38,144 nt of DNA from CADEED01 sp035286365 (GCA_035286365.1 DATHJZ010000186.1:1-38144); one strand, 5' to 3'. Numbered from the stretch's first letter, positions 8,515 to 16,766 are shown. The notes: generated by a model not told the origin, from the letters alone. A program made the numbers and translations.

Positions 8515-8997
8515 TCAGACTCGCTTCATCTTTTTGAGTTCAGCCGCCACCACCGGATGAACGAATTCCTTGACGTCGCCGCCCAGGATCGCAATCTCGC
8601 GCACCAGCGTCGAGGAGATGAACGTGAACTGCTCCTGCGGCGTGAGGAATACGGTCTCGAGGTCACGCGAAAGGTGCCGGCTCATGTTCGCAAGCTGGAA
8701 CTCGAACTCGAAATCGGACATCGCGCGCAGACCGCGCACCACAATCTGCACACCCTGCGCGCGCGCGAAATCCACGGTGAGCCCGGAGTAACCCATGACT
8801 TCCACGCCGGGAATGTCGGCCAGCACCTGCTTGGCGAGTGCGATGCGCTGCTCGAGCGGAAACATCGGTGTCTTGTTAGGGTTCGATGCGATTGCGACGA
8901 TCACGCGGTCGAACACCGACGCCGCGCGGCGCACCAGGTCCTGGTGGCCATTGGTGATCGGGTCGAATGTTCCTGGATAGACGGCGCTGCGTTTCAT
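8515..8997 (-). CDS. coaD: Phosphopantetheine adenylyltransferase
   Basis: Penultimate step of coenzyme A synthesis: transfers AMP from ATP to 4'-phosphopantetheine. 160 aa, the usual length. The nucleotidyltransferase motif is TNGH (residues 15-18) after AVYPGTFDPI, and the C-terminal ISSTLVRE motif is present. The ATG at 8997 overlaps the rsmD stop as ATGA (8994-8997), so translation is probably coupled; the much longer open frame upstream (to 9279) lies within rsmD in another frame. With coaBC at 0.9-2.1 kb, two coenzyme A genes lie within 8 kb. Confidence 0.97.
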   Translation of the reverse strand: MKRSAVYPGTFDPITNGHQDLVRRAASVFDRVIVAIASNPNKTPMFPLEQRIALAKQVLADIPGVEVMGYSGLTVDFARAQGVQIVVRGLRAMSDFEFEFQLANMSRHLSRDLETVFLTPQEQFTFISSTLVREIAILGGDVKEFVHPVVAAELKKMKRV

Positions 8998-9647
8998 GTG
9001 GCGAACAGATGATACCCGACCTCGCCAGCCCGGCCGTCGCGAAGGCGTTGCCAGCCGTCCGGGAGCGCGGGCATCGCAGCGCGCGCGCGGCTTTCGAGAT
9101 AAACGCGCGCGTCGGGCGCGAGCTTGCCGCTCTTCACGAGCGCTGCGGCGGCCGCGGACAACAGTTCCGATTCGTACGGCGGGTCGAGAAACACGATGTC
9201 GAACGGTCCTGCATCGTCTGCCTGACTCAGCCAGCCAAGTGCCTCCGCGCAAACCACCGACGCCGCGGCCTCCTGCCATTCCTGCGCCAGCGCATCGATC
9301 GCCGCGGCGGCGCGCCGATCCTGCTCGACGAAAGTGACGCGCGCCGCGCCGCGCGAAAGAGCTTCGAGTCCGAGCGCGCCACTGCCCGCGAACAGGTCGA
9401 GCACACGCGCATCGGGGGTGCGTTGCTGCAGCCAGTTGAACAGGGTTTCCCGCACACGATCCGGTGTCGGGCGGATGTCGACTCCCTCGGGGAATCGCAG
9501 CTTTCTGCCGCGATGGCGGCCGCCGATGATGCGCAAGGTCCGCAAGCCCGCACGCGCGGTGTGCGCACCACGATCCGCATCACGCGCGCGCGCCGGCGGG
9601 CGTTTTTTTCCGCTGTTTTTTGCCTTCGCCAAAGATTGCGACCGCAT
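8994..9647 (-). CDS. rsmD: 16S rRNA (guanine-966-N2)-methyltransferase
   Basis: SAM-dependent methylation of G966 in 16S rRNA during 30S assembly. Visible motifs are the RNA-binding RIIGGRHRGRKL and RPTPDRVRETLFNWL, SAM motif I LDLFAGSGALGLEALSRGA, the acidic VEQD after it, and the catalytic LDPPYES. From the ATG at 9647 the protein is 217 aa, ~20 longer than the E. coli enzyme, with a basic N-terminal extension (SLAKAKNSGKKRPPARAR). An upstream in-frame start at 9725 exists but adds atypical sequence. First gene of rsmD-coaD-ggt. In many relatives rsmD is directly divergent from ftsY; here a lipase gene intervenes. Confidence 0.94.
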   Translation of the reverse strand: MRSQSLAKAKNSGKKRPPARARDADRGAHTARAGLRTLRIIGGRHRGRKLRFPEGVDIRPTPDRVRETLFNWLQQRTPDARVLDLFAGSGALGLEALSRGAARVTFVEQDRRAAAAIDALAQEWQEAAASVVCAEALGWLSQADDAGPFDIVFLDPPYESELLSAAAAALVKSGKLAPDARVYLESRARAAMPALPDGWQRLRDGRAGEVGYHLFAT

Positions 9648-9781
9648 CCGCGTGGCTTGCCACCTTTTGGGGCCCAAGCGTACGCTACCGCCCCAATACG
9701 ACAAGTTCGGCGCATCGTTCTGCACGGCGAGGGAATGCGACTGAATTGAACTTCCGAAACAGATTTCCGAGGAGCGAACTC

Positions 9782-12004
9782 ATGAAGAGGCTATCCGCAG
9801 CCGCAGTTGTACTCGTGGCCGCACTCACGGCCGCCGGCTGTTCGAGCTCCACGGGAAACTCGCCCGACGTGAATCCCACCGATCCGACCAGCGGGAATCT
9901 CAATCCAGGCGGCGCCGCCCCCGCACCCGCGGCGACCGCGGCGTTGTTCCAGCCCGCCCAGGGCATCTTCCCGTTCCCCAACGACCTTTACTTCTCGGGC
10001 ACGACGGACGGCACGATCAACATCCAGCCGGCGAACGGCCTCATTCCGAACCAGTTGGGGTTGAACGCACTCGATGGATGGTCGACCACGGCGCCGATCC
10101 GCATTCGTTTCGGCGGAGCGCTCAATCCGGCCTCATTCAGCGCCGCCAACATTCGGGTCTACCAGGTCAGGATCAGCAACACTAACAAGGCAGTCATCGG
10201 CTTCACGGCGCCGCTCACGTACGGCACCGACTTCACCGCCAACGTCGCCACGGATACCGGCGTCGGCGTCACCATTCTCGAGATTCAGCCGCTGAAGCCG
10301 CTGGTGCCGTCCGCGGGACCGGCCCTGCCGACAGATCCTCTGCCGGACGGCACCGGGTATCTCGTATTGCTGACCGATGGCATCCAGATGGCGGGCGGCG
10401 CCGCGGCCACCGCGGACACCGACTACGCCACGATCAAGACGACGCTCGGCGTGACGCCAAACCCGGCGAACTGCGCCGCGCTGCCGAACGCGCCCATGCA
10501 AGGCGCCTGCGGCTTCACGTACTCGCACCTGGCCGTCGCGGCAAATCCGGCACTGGGTCCGCTCGCGCTGAATCCGGCCAACGTCATCGTGTCGTTCCAC
10601 TTCACGACGGTCGCGACGCGCGACACCTTGCGGGCTCTGGGTCTGACGATCTTCAATCCGGCCGCGCCGGTGCCGGCAATCGCCGTCAACGCCGCTCCCG
10701 GCATCCCGCTGAACCTGATCAACCCCGCGTTGCCGCCCATTGCGAATGCGCGCTTCGGTACGGTGACCGTGCCTTACTACTCGCCGATTCCGGCGGTTGC
10801 CGCGCCTGGCCTCATCAGCACGGATGCCTCGGTGCTGCGCAAGGCCTGGGTGGCAGCCGCAGCTCCGCCTGCGCCTCTCACCGATCCGGCCAACGAACGC
10901 AATCTCACGCGCTTCAATCCGATTCCTCTCAAGAACGCAGACAAGCCGATCCCGCTGCTGGTCACGGTTCCCAATGCCAACGCCGGCGCGGCGGGCGTGA
11001 AGCCGGCGCTCGGCTGGCCGGTGGTGATCTTCCAGCACGGCATCACCCGCGATCGCAGCGATGCGTTCGCGCTCGCCGGTGCATTTGCGCAGGCGGGCTG
11101 GGCGGTCGCGGCGGTTGATCTGCCCATGCACGGCATCACTGCAACCGCGAGCCCGCTGTACCAGGCACCCAACGAACAGACCTTCAACCTGGACCTCGTG
11201 GTGAATGCGACCGGCGCTTCCGGTGCCGACGGTGTCATCGACTCGACCGGTACCAGCTTCATCAACCTTCCGTATCCGCTGGCGAGCCGCGACAACCTGC
11301 GCCAGGGCGTGGTCAATCTGCTGGCGCTGACGCGCGCGCTGCCGGCGCTCGATCTCGACGGCGACCCGAACACCGTCGACATCGACGGCACGCGTATCGC
11401 GTTCATCTCGCAATCGCTGGGTTCGATCGTGGGCGTCTCGTACGGCTCGGTGCTGCCGAATCCGGCGTTGACACGCACCATGGCGCTCTCGGTTCCGGGT
11501 GGCGGGGTCGCGGCATTGCTGCGCGATTCGCCGACGTTCGGACCGCGTATCAACGCGGGCCTGCAGGGCCAGGGGCTGCTGCCGGGCACGTCGTTGTACG
11601 CGCAGTATTTCCGCGACGTGCAGAACATCGTCGATGCCGGCGACCCGCTCAATTTCATCGCCTCGGCGGTGGCGCAGCGGGCTATCTACCTGCAGCAGGT
11701 GGTGGGCGGCAGCGGCAGCCCCGCCTCGCTCCCCGACCAAGTCATTCCGAATGCCGCCACCGCACGCCTGATTACCGCGGCCGGTGCTGCGTTGCCGCGC
11801 GTCCCGCCTTCGCCACATGTCGGAGACGGCTACGTCAACTTCGTCGCGGGCGATCACGGCTCGCTGCTGTCGCCCACGGCCAGCGGCGCCACGACGGTCG
11901 AGATGCAGACGGAGGCGGTGGCCTTCACGGCCTCCGGCAATCCGCCCGCTGGCCCCTCCACCCCGACCATCAATGTCGTCAATGCGGCGGTGGTTCAGCC
12001 TTAA
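9782..12004 (+). CDS. Large VolA-like outer-membrane lipase lipoprotein
   Basis: 740 aa. GAGGAG at 9769-9774 decides the ATG at 9782. A type II signal ends in the lipobox LTAAGC, with Cys20 followed by SSS, so the mature protein is lipidated and, lacking Asp at +2, likely sent to the outer membrane. The N-terminal half matches the bacterial virulence-factor lipase N-terminal type (PFPNDLYFSG). The C-terminal half is an alpha/beta hydrolase: oxyanion region VVIFQHGITRDRSD, nucleophile elbow FISQSLGSIVG with Ser545, and His in GDHGSL near the end. The elbow has Ser in place of the first Gly of GxSxG. Resembles Vibrio VolA (a surface lysophospholipase); the substrate here is inference. Monocistronic, ending at a strong terminator. 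Confidence 0.85.
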   Translation: MKRLSAAAVVLVAALTAAGCSSSTGNSPDVNPTDPTSGNLNPGGAAPAPAATAALFQPAQGIFPFPNDLYFSGTTDGTINIQPANGLIPNQLGLNALDGWSTTAPIRIRFGGALNPASFSAANIRVYQVRISNTNKAVIGFTAPLTYGTDFTANVATDTGVGVTILEIQPLKPLVPSAGPALPTDPLPDGTGYLVLLTDGIQMAGGAAATADTDYATIKTTLGVTPNPANCAALPNAPMQGACGFTYSHLAVAANPALGPLALNPANVIVSFHFTTVATRDTLRALGLTIFNPAAPVPAIAVNAAPGIPLNLINPALPPIANARFGTVTVPYYSPIPAVAAPGLISTDASVLRKAWVAAAAPPAPLTDPANERNLTRFNPIPLKNADKPIPLLVTVPNANAGAAGVKPALGWPVVIFQHGITRDRSDAFALAGAFAQAGWAVAAVDLPMHGITATASPLYQAPNEQTFNLDLVVNATGASGADGVIDSTGTSFINLPYPLASRDNLRQGVVNLLALTRALPALDLDGDPNTVDIDGTRIAFISQSLGSIVGVSYGSVLPNPALTRTMALSVPGGGVAALLRDSPTFGPRINAGLQGQGLLPGTSLYAQYFRDVQNIVDAGDPLNFIASAVAQRAIYLQQVVGGSGSPASLPDQVIPNAATARLITAAGAALPRVPPSPHVGDGYVNFVAGDHGSLLSPTASGATTVEMQTEAVAFTASGNPPAGPSTPTINVVNAAVVQP

Positions 12005-12025
12005 ACTGCGCGGCATTCAAGTAAC

Positions 12026-12056
12026 GGGGCGGCCCTGCGCTTGGGCCGCCCCTTTT
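12026..12056 (+). terminator. Terminator after the lipase gene
   Basis: Perfect 10-bp stem GGGGCGGCCC (12026-12035) / GGGCCGCCCC (12043-12052), 7-nt loop, then TTTT. It isolates the lipase gene from ftsY, which begins only ~20 nt further on. Confidence 0.9.
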
Positions 12057-12076
12057 CGTTTCTGGAGCGTGAGTTT

Positions 12077-13024
12077 TTGTCCGACGGAAAGCCACAGTCT
12101 TTTCTCGCGCGCATGCGCGCGAAGATCAATCGGCCGGGTTCCTGGCTCTCTTACGACCTCGCCAACATCGTGCCGGGTCGCAAGATCGACGCCGAGGTGC
12201 TCGATGAACTCGAAACGCGCCTGCTCACCGCCGACGTCGGCGTCGAAGCCACGCAGGTCATCCTCGACGAGCTGCGCAGGAAGGTGGCCCGCAAGGAACT
12301 CGACGACGTCGACAAGTTGATCAAAGCGTTGACGGACGCGATCACCGCCATCCTGCTGCCTTCGCAGCAGGCGCTCGACATCGAAGGACACAAGCCGTTC
12401 GTGCTGCTGGTCGTGGGCGTAAACGGCTCGGGCAAGACCACCACCATTGGCAAGCTGGCGCGGCGTTTCACCGATGCGCGCAAGCAGGTCATCCTCGCGG
12501 CCGGCGATACGTTCCGCGCCGCCGCCATCGAACAGCTCGGGGTGTGGGCCGAACGCAGCGGCTCGGCGATCATTCAACAGCAGGCGGGCGCGGATCCGGG
12601 CGCCGTCGTGTTCGACGCGCTGCAGGCCGCGCGCGCACGCCGCGCCGACGTGGTGATCATCGATACCGCCGGCCGGCTGCACAGTCAGTCGCACCTCATG
12701 GATGAGCTGAAGAAGGTCCGCCGCGTCATCCAGCGCGTGGAACCGACGGCGCCGCACGAAGTCTTGTTAGTGCTCGATGCCAACCAGGGACAGAATGCGC
12801 TCACGCAGGCAACGCAATTTCACGAGGCCGTGGGCGTCACTGGCCTCGTGCTCACGAAGCTCGACGGCACCGCCAAAGGCGGCATCGTGATCGCCATCGC
12901 GCGCAAACTCGGACTGCCGATTCGTTTCATCGGCGTAGGCGAGCAGGCCGAGGATTTCGGCGAATTCGATGCGCGCGCCTTCGCCGTAGCGCTGGTCTCG
13001 GGCAACCAGCCCGCGGCAAGCTAA
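12077..13024 (+). CDS. ftsY: Signal recognition particle receptor FtsY
   Basis: SRP-receptor GTPase that docks ribosome-nascent-chain-SRP complexes at the inner membrane. The N domain (IDAEVLDELETRLLTADVG) is followed by the G domain: GVNGSGKTTTIGKLA (G1), DTFRAAAIEQL, DTAGR (G3), TKLDGTAKGG (G4) and the closing FIGVGEQAEDFGEFD. I place the start at TTG 12077, where GGAG lies ~9 nt upstream; ATG 12113 and a TTG at 12041 inside the terminator are alternatives. At 315 aa it lacks the long acidic A domain of E. coli FtsY, as in many bacteria. First gene of ftsY-ftsE-ftsX, 11 nt before ftsE. Confidence 0.95.
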   Translation: MSDGKPQSFLARMRAKINRPGSWLSYDLANIVPGRKIDAEVLDELETRLLTADVGVEATQVILDELRRKVARKELDDVDKLIKALTDAITAILLPSQQALDIEGHKPFVLLVVGVNGSGKTTTIGKLARRFTDARKQVILAAGDTFRAAAIEQLGVWAERSGSAIIQQQAGADPGAVVFDALQAARARRADVVIIDTAGRLHSQSHLMDELKKVRRVIQRVEPTAPHEVLLVLDANQGQNALTQATQFHEAVGVTGLVLTKLDGTAKGGIVIAIARKLGLPIRFIGVGEQAEDFGEFDARAFAVALVSGNQPAAS

Positions 13025-13035
13025 GATCGCCGCCC

Positions 13036-13767
13036 ATGATTTCCTTCGACAACGTCGCGAAGCGGTATCCCAACGGCCGCGAAGCGCTCGCCGGTGTGAC
13101 GTTCAACATCCAGCCGGGCGAATTCGTGTTTCTCACCGGTCGCTCCGGCGCCGGCAAGAGCAGCGTGCTCAAGCTGATCGCGCTGCTCGAGCGTCCCAGC
13201 CGCGGCACGGTCACCGTCGGCGGGCAAAATACGGGCAAGCTCAAGCCTGGAAAAATCCCGGCATTCCGGCGCGCCATCGGCGTGGTATTCCAGGATCACA
13301 AGCTGCTGCTCGACCGGCCCATCTACGACAATGTCGCGCTGCCGCTGGTGGTCGCCGGCACGCCGCTCAAGGAAGTGGACCGGCGCGTACGCGCCGCGCT
13401 TGCCCAGGTCGGGTTGTTAGGCCGCGAGCGTTCCTCGCCGCTGGAGCTGTCGGTCGGCGAGCAGCAACGCGTCGGCATCGCGCGCGCTGTCGTCAGCAAA
13501 CCGCAGTTGCTGATCGCCGATGAGCCCACGGGCAACCTGGACCCGGGTCTCGCGATCGAGGTCATGCGTGTCTTCAAGCGCTTCCAGGAAGTGGGCGTAA
13601 CGGTGATCATTGCCTCGCACGACCCGCACCTGGTCGAGCAGTTCGGGCAGCGCGAAATCGTGCTGGACGCCGGTCGCATTGTCACCGACACGTTCCGCGG
13701 TGATCACGCCGCGCGCATGACCGCGCAGGGCCCGCTGCTGTCCGACCTGCCCGAGATTCATACATGA
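13036..13767 (+). CDS. ftsE: Cell division ATP-binding protein FtsE
   Basis: ABC ATPase that with FtsX controls septal peptidoglycan hydrolases. 243 aa. Walker A GRSGAGKS (35-42), Q-loop VVFQDHKLL, Walker B LLIADEPTGNLD with Glu163, and H-loop IIASHD. The signature reads LSVGEQQRV, so the conserved first Gly of LSGGE is Val140, unusual for an ABC protein. FtsE hallmarks are FRRAIGVVFQDHKLL and the ADEPTGNLDP core. The C-terminus extends ~20 residues past the usual end. Its TGA at 13765-13767 overlaps an ATG in the typical ftsE/ftsX ATGA manner, but that ATG is out of frame with ftsX. Confidence 0.95.
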   Translation: MISFDNVAKRYPNGREALAGVTFNIQPGEFVFLTGRSGAGKSSVLKLIALLERPSRGTVTVGGQNTGKLKPGKIPAFRRAIGVVFQDHKLLLDRPIYDNVALPLVVAGTPLKEVDRRVRAALAQVGLLGRERSSPLELSVGEQQRVGIARAVVSKPQLLIADEPTGNLDPGLAIEVMRVFKRFQEVGVTVIIASHDPHLVEQFGQREIVLDAGRIVTDTFRGDHAARMTAQGPLLSDLPEIHT

Positions 13768-13777
13768 GCGGGGGCAC

Positions 13778-14707
13778 TTGAGCGCCGCGGTCTCGTCCTA
13801 CGGCACGCGGCATCTGCAGGCGCTGTTTGGGGCGCTGGGCCGCTTGATGCGCACGCCGTTGGCGACTTTCCTGACCCTCACGGTCATCGCCGTCGCGCTG
13901 GCATTGCCGGCCGGCCTCGCATTGATCGTGAACAACCTGCGCGCCGCCACCGGCGATCTCAGCAACGCGGTCGACTTCACCGTGCACTTCAAGCTCGAAA
14001 CACCGATCGAACGCGTCCAGCAGATCGCCAAGGGCGCGCGCGAACGCTCCGGCATCGACTCCATCACGGTGATCACCGCCGAACAGGCGCTCGAGGAATT
14101 CAAGCAGGCTTCGGGTTTCGGCGATGCGCTGACGGCACTCGAGAGCAATCCCTTGCCGCACCACCTGGTGGTGCGGCCCGCCAGGAACGCCAGCGGACCG
14201 GCGCAGATCGAATCCCAGCGCCGTTATTTCGCAGCGTTTCCCGAGGTCGAGCTCGTGCAGCTCGATCTCGACTGGGTGCGTCGGCTGCATTCGCTGCTGG
14301 ATGTCCTGCGGCGGGTGCTTTGGGTCGTCGTAGCGGTGTTGGGCCTGGGCGTGCTCGCCGTCATCGGCAATACGATCCGGCTCGAGATTCAACAGCGGCG
14401 GCCGGAGATAGAGGTCACCAAGCTCGTGGGCGGCTCGAATGCCTTCGTCCGGCGGCCCTTCCTATACACCGGCATCTTCTATGGGCTGGGGGGAGCGCTG
14501 CTGGCGGCGCTGATCGTGTACGGCGGCATGGCCTACCTCGACCGGGCGGTTGGGGTGCTGTCCGCGCAATACGGCAGCCAGTTCCGTATGTCGGGCCTCG
14601 GCGGTCAGGGCCTGGGGATTCTCGTGGGCGTCGGCGCGGGGCTCGGTTGGCTGGGCGCCCTCATCTCCACCGGCCGGCACCTGCGGCGGATCGAGCCGCG
14701 GGCCTGA
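13778..14707 (+). CDS. ftsX: Cell division protein FtsX
   Basis: Membrane partner of FtsE in the divisome. 309 aa with four membrane segments in the FtsX order: one near residues 30-52, then a periplasmic domain of ~110 residues, then LWVVVAVLGLGVLAVIGNTI, IFYGLGGALLAALIVYG and LGILVGVGAGLGWLGALI. The motif IRLEIQQRRPEIEVTKLVGG between segments two and three is diagnostic. The only in-frame early start is TTG 13778, behind a GGGGG run. An ATG at 13764 overlaps the ftsE stop but is out of frame by one base across that G run. Ends ~140 bp before rpoH. Confidence 0.92.
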   Translation: MSAAVSSYGTRHLQALFGALGRLMRTPLATFLTLTVIAVALALPAGLALIVNNLRAATGDLSNAVDFTVHFKLETPIERVQQIAKGARERSGIDSITVITAEQALEEFKQASGFGDALTALESNPLPHHLVVRPARNASGPAQIESQRRYFAAFPEVELVQLDLDWVRRLHSLLDVLRRVLWVVVAVLGLGVLAVIGNTIRLEIQQRRPEIEVTKLVGGSNAFVRRPFLYTGIFYGLGGALLAALIVYGGMAYLDRAVGVLSAQYGSQFRMSGLGGQGLGILVGVGAGLGWLGALISTGRHLRRIEPRA

Positions 14708-14775
14708 GCGCTGGCTTATAGAACAATAACTTAAGGTTCTGGTCCCCCCTTCGAGGGATGGAACTGATGGGCTGC

Positions 14776-14805
14776 TTAGCACTCTAATCACCCGACTGCT
14801 AAGAT
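14776..14805 (+). promoter_or_regulatory. CIRCE (HrcA) operator overlapping the rpoH promoter
   Basis: TTAGCACTC (14776-14784), a spacer of exactly 9 nt, then GACTGCTAA (14794-14802). The CIRCE consensus is TTAGCACTC-N9-GAGTGCTAA, so only one of 18 operator bases differs. Overlapping it is a plausible sigma70 promoter: TTAGCA (14776-14781), 18-nt spacer, extended -10 TGC-TAAGAT (-10 at 14800-14805). HrcA bound here should block RNA polymerase, placing the heat-shock sigma factor gene under heat-inducible repression. hrcA itself is not in the window. Confidence 0.85.
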
Positions 14806-14850
14806 TTCGGCCCACGAGATGAGCAGATCGCCCCCAGGAGGTTTCGCTAG

Positions 14851-15738
14851 ATGACCACCACTGCGCCCGCTGCTTTCGCACTAGTTGCCAAGAAGAACGA
14901 TTTTGTCGCTGCCGGCCCCATCGGCAGCTTCGATGCCTATATGGACAAGGTGAGCCGCATCCCCGTGCTGTCGCGCGAGGACGAAGCTGCTCTTGCCGTT
15001 CGTTTCCGCAACGAAGGCGACCTCGAAGCTGCCCGCCAGCTGGTGTTGTCGCACCTGCGTTTCGTGGTGCACATCGCGCGCGGCTATTCGGGCTACGGTT
15101 TGCCGCTGGGTGACGTCGTCCAGGAAGGCAACGTTGGCCTCATGAAAGCCGTGAAGCGCTTCGACCCGACGGTCGGCGTGCGCCTGGTGTCGTTCGCGGT
15201 GCACTGGATCCGCGCCGAGATCCACGAATACGTGCTGCGCAACTGGCGGCTGGTGAAGGTCGCCACGACCAAGGCCCAGCGCAAACTGTTCTTCAATCTG
15301 CGCAAGATGAAGAAGAACCTCGCCTGGCTGTCGCACGAGGAAACGCTGGCCGTGGCCCGCGATCTCAAGGTGACGCCGGCGGAAGTGACCGAGATGGAAA
15401 AGCGCCTCGCGGCGCGCGACCTGTCGTTCGACCCGGTGCCGGATGCCGGCAGTGAAGACGGCGACGAGACCTACTCGCCCGCCGCCTATCTACCCGCGCC
15501 CGATGCCGATCCGGCCATCCAGATCGAAAACGCGCAATGGGAAGACACCACCGGCGATCGCCTGCAGGCGGCCATGAAGACCCTCGATCCGCGTGCGCGC
15601 GACATCCTGGTGAACCGCTGGACCGGCGAGGCGAATGCCACGCTTCACGATCTGGCCGGGAAGTACGGCGTATCGGCCGAACGCATCCGCCAGATCGAAG
15701 CGAATGCGATCAAGAAATTGCGAGGCCTGATGGTCTGA
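14851..15738 (+). CDS. rpoH: RNA polymerase sigma factor RpoH (sigma32)
   Basis: Directs RNA polymerase to heat-shock promoters. 295 aa. AGGAGGT at 14836-14842 sets the ATG at 14851. Region 2 shows LVLSHLRFVVHIARGYSGYGLPLGD split by the -10 recognition stretch RLVSFAVHWIRAEIHEYVL. The diagnostic RpoH box QRKLFFNLR (143-151) follows VKVATTKA. Region 4 ends with LHDLAGKYGVSAERIRQIE. A CIRCE operator and promoter lie 46-75 nt upstream; the leader does not obviously reproduce the E. coli RNA thermometer. Downstream of ftsYEX as in E. coli, but with its own promoter. Confidence 0.98.
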   Translation: MTTTAPAAFALVAKKNDFVAAGPIGSFDAYMDKVSRIPVLSREDEAALAVRFRNEGDLEAARQLVLSHLRFVVHIARGYSGYGLPLGDVVQEGNVGLMKAVKRFDPTVGVRLVSFAVHWIRAEIHEYVLRNWRLVKVATTKAQRKLFFNLRKMKKNLAWLSHEETLAVARDLKVTPAEVTEMEKRLAARDLSFDPVPDAGSEDGDETYSPAAYLPAPDADPAIQIENAQWEDTTGDRLQAAMKTLDPRARDILVNRWTGEANATLHDLAGKYGVSAERIRQIEANAIKKLRGLMV

Positions 15739-15742
15739 GTTG

Positions 15743-15822
15743 GCGCCGCCGCAAGGCGGCGCAAGCTTGCGACCTTTGGTTCTGACAGTCGTTCAAACCC
15801 CGACTTCCCGTCGGGGTTTTTT
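15743..15822 (+). terminator. rpoH terminator (two hairpins)
   Basis: A first hairpin GCGCCGCC-gcaa-GGCGGCGC (15743-15762), directly after the stop, lacks a T run. The second, AAACCCCGAC (15795-15804) / GTCGGGGTTT (15810-15819) with a TTCCC loop and T run to 15822, is a standard intrinsic terminator. The first may protect the mRNA 3' end. Confidence 0.9.
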
Positions 15823-15886
15823 CTTTTCATCGCTTCAGTTTTTGTGGGTTGTGCCGCACCTGAGCCGCGTGGATTAATCCGCCCCT

Positions 15887-16714
15887 ATGACAAGTACTGC
15901 ACTCAACCCCCAGGGCGAGCAGATGGCGGACGAATCGATGATTCGCACGCTCGCCGCACAGATCGAAGCCATCTGGCCGCAGGAGAAGCGGTTGATCGAT
16001 CTGTACCGCCTGCCGCGCAACCCGCGTGTGCTCGATGTCGGCGCCGGCACGGGCGAATTCAGCTCCCGCATTGCGGCAGAGTTTCCCGACGCGACGGTGC
16101 TGGGCGTCGAACTACTGCCGACATCGGTGCAGCTCGCGCGCGAGCGCCACTCGGCATTGGCGCCGCGCGTGCGATTCGAAACCGGCGATGCGTTTCAACT
16201 CGCCCAGCCTGACGACAGCTTCGACCTTACGGCCAATCGGCACATGGTCCAGTCAATCCCGCACGTGGAGCGCGTGCTGGCGGAGCTGGTGCGGGTCACG
16301 AAACCCGGCGGGCATGTGCACATGCTCGCCGAGGACTACACCATGCTGCACATGATGTCGGGTCCGCTCGATTCGGACCTCTTCTGGCGCAAGGGCCCGG
16401 TGGAATTCGCAGAGCGTACCGGCACCGATTCGCGCATCGGCCGGCGCGCCTGGACGCTCATGCGCGCCGCCGGCCTGATCGACGTGCGCGTGGACTATGT
16501 CGTCGTCGACACGTTGCGTGTCCCCCGTCGCGTGTTCGCGGACATCATCACCGCCTGGCGTGACGGCTATACACAGGCGCTTTCGACGCCGGAATTCCCG
16601 GCGGGGCAGGTCCGTCAGCACTTCAATGAGATCATTGCTTCCATACTGAATCCGGATCACTACGCGGTCTGGCATGTACCCATTGTTTCAGGCGTGAAAC
16701 CATTGCCGGCCTGA
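15887..16714 (+). CDS. Class I SAM-dependent methyltransferase
   Basis: 275 aa, cytosolic. Rossmann-fold SAM site: VLDVGAGTGEFSSRIA (motif I), LGVELLPTS (acidic end of beta2), GDAFQLAQPDDSFD (motif II region) and VTKPGGHVHML (motif III). The C-terminal ~100 residues (RVPRRVFADIITAWRDGY onward) would form the substrate-binding part. Acceptor not determinable; small molecules are the commonest for this layout. The ATG at 15887 follows the rpoH terminator, so it has its own transcription start. Downstream it converges on the OmpA-like gene. Confidence 0.85.
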   Translation: MTSTALNPQGEQMADESMIRTLAAQIEAIWPQEKRLIDLYRLPRNPRVLDVGAGTGEFSSRIAAEFPDATVLGVELLPTSVQLARERHSALAPRVRFETGDAFQLAQPDDSFDLTANRHMVQSIPHVERVLAELVRVTKPGGHVHMLAEDYTMLHMMSGPLDSDLFWRKGPVEFAERTGTDSRIGRRAWTLMRAAGLIDVRVDYVVVDTLRVPRRVFADIITAWRDGYTQALSTPEFPAGQVRQHFNEIIASILNPDHYAVWHVPIVSGVKPLPA

Positions 16715-16732
16715 GGCGGGCACACGCCCCTC

Positions 16733-16766
16733 AAAAGAAACGAGGCAGATCCGCACTGGATCCGCC
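16733..16766 (-). terminator. Terminator of the OmpA-like gene
   Basis: On the minus strand GGCGGATCC and GGATCTGCC form a 9-bp stem with one G-T pair around a 5-nt loop (arms at 16758-16766 and 16744-16752). TCGTTTCTTTT follows. On the plus strand the stem has an A-C mismatch, so it serves mainly the minus-strand gene. Confidence 0.65.

Noticed and set aside
7364..8560. 398-codon plus-strand frame opposite ggt
   Set aside because: Antisense shadow of a fully recognisable gamma-glutamyltransferase.
10133..12016. 627-codon minus-strand frame opposite the lipase gene
   Set aside because: Arg/Asp/His-rich composition typical of an antisense shadow in GC-rich DNA; the plus strand has a lipobox, hydrolase motifs and ribosome-binding site.
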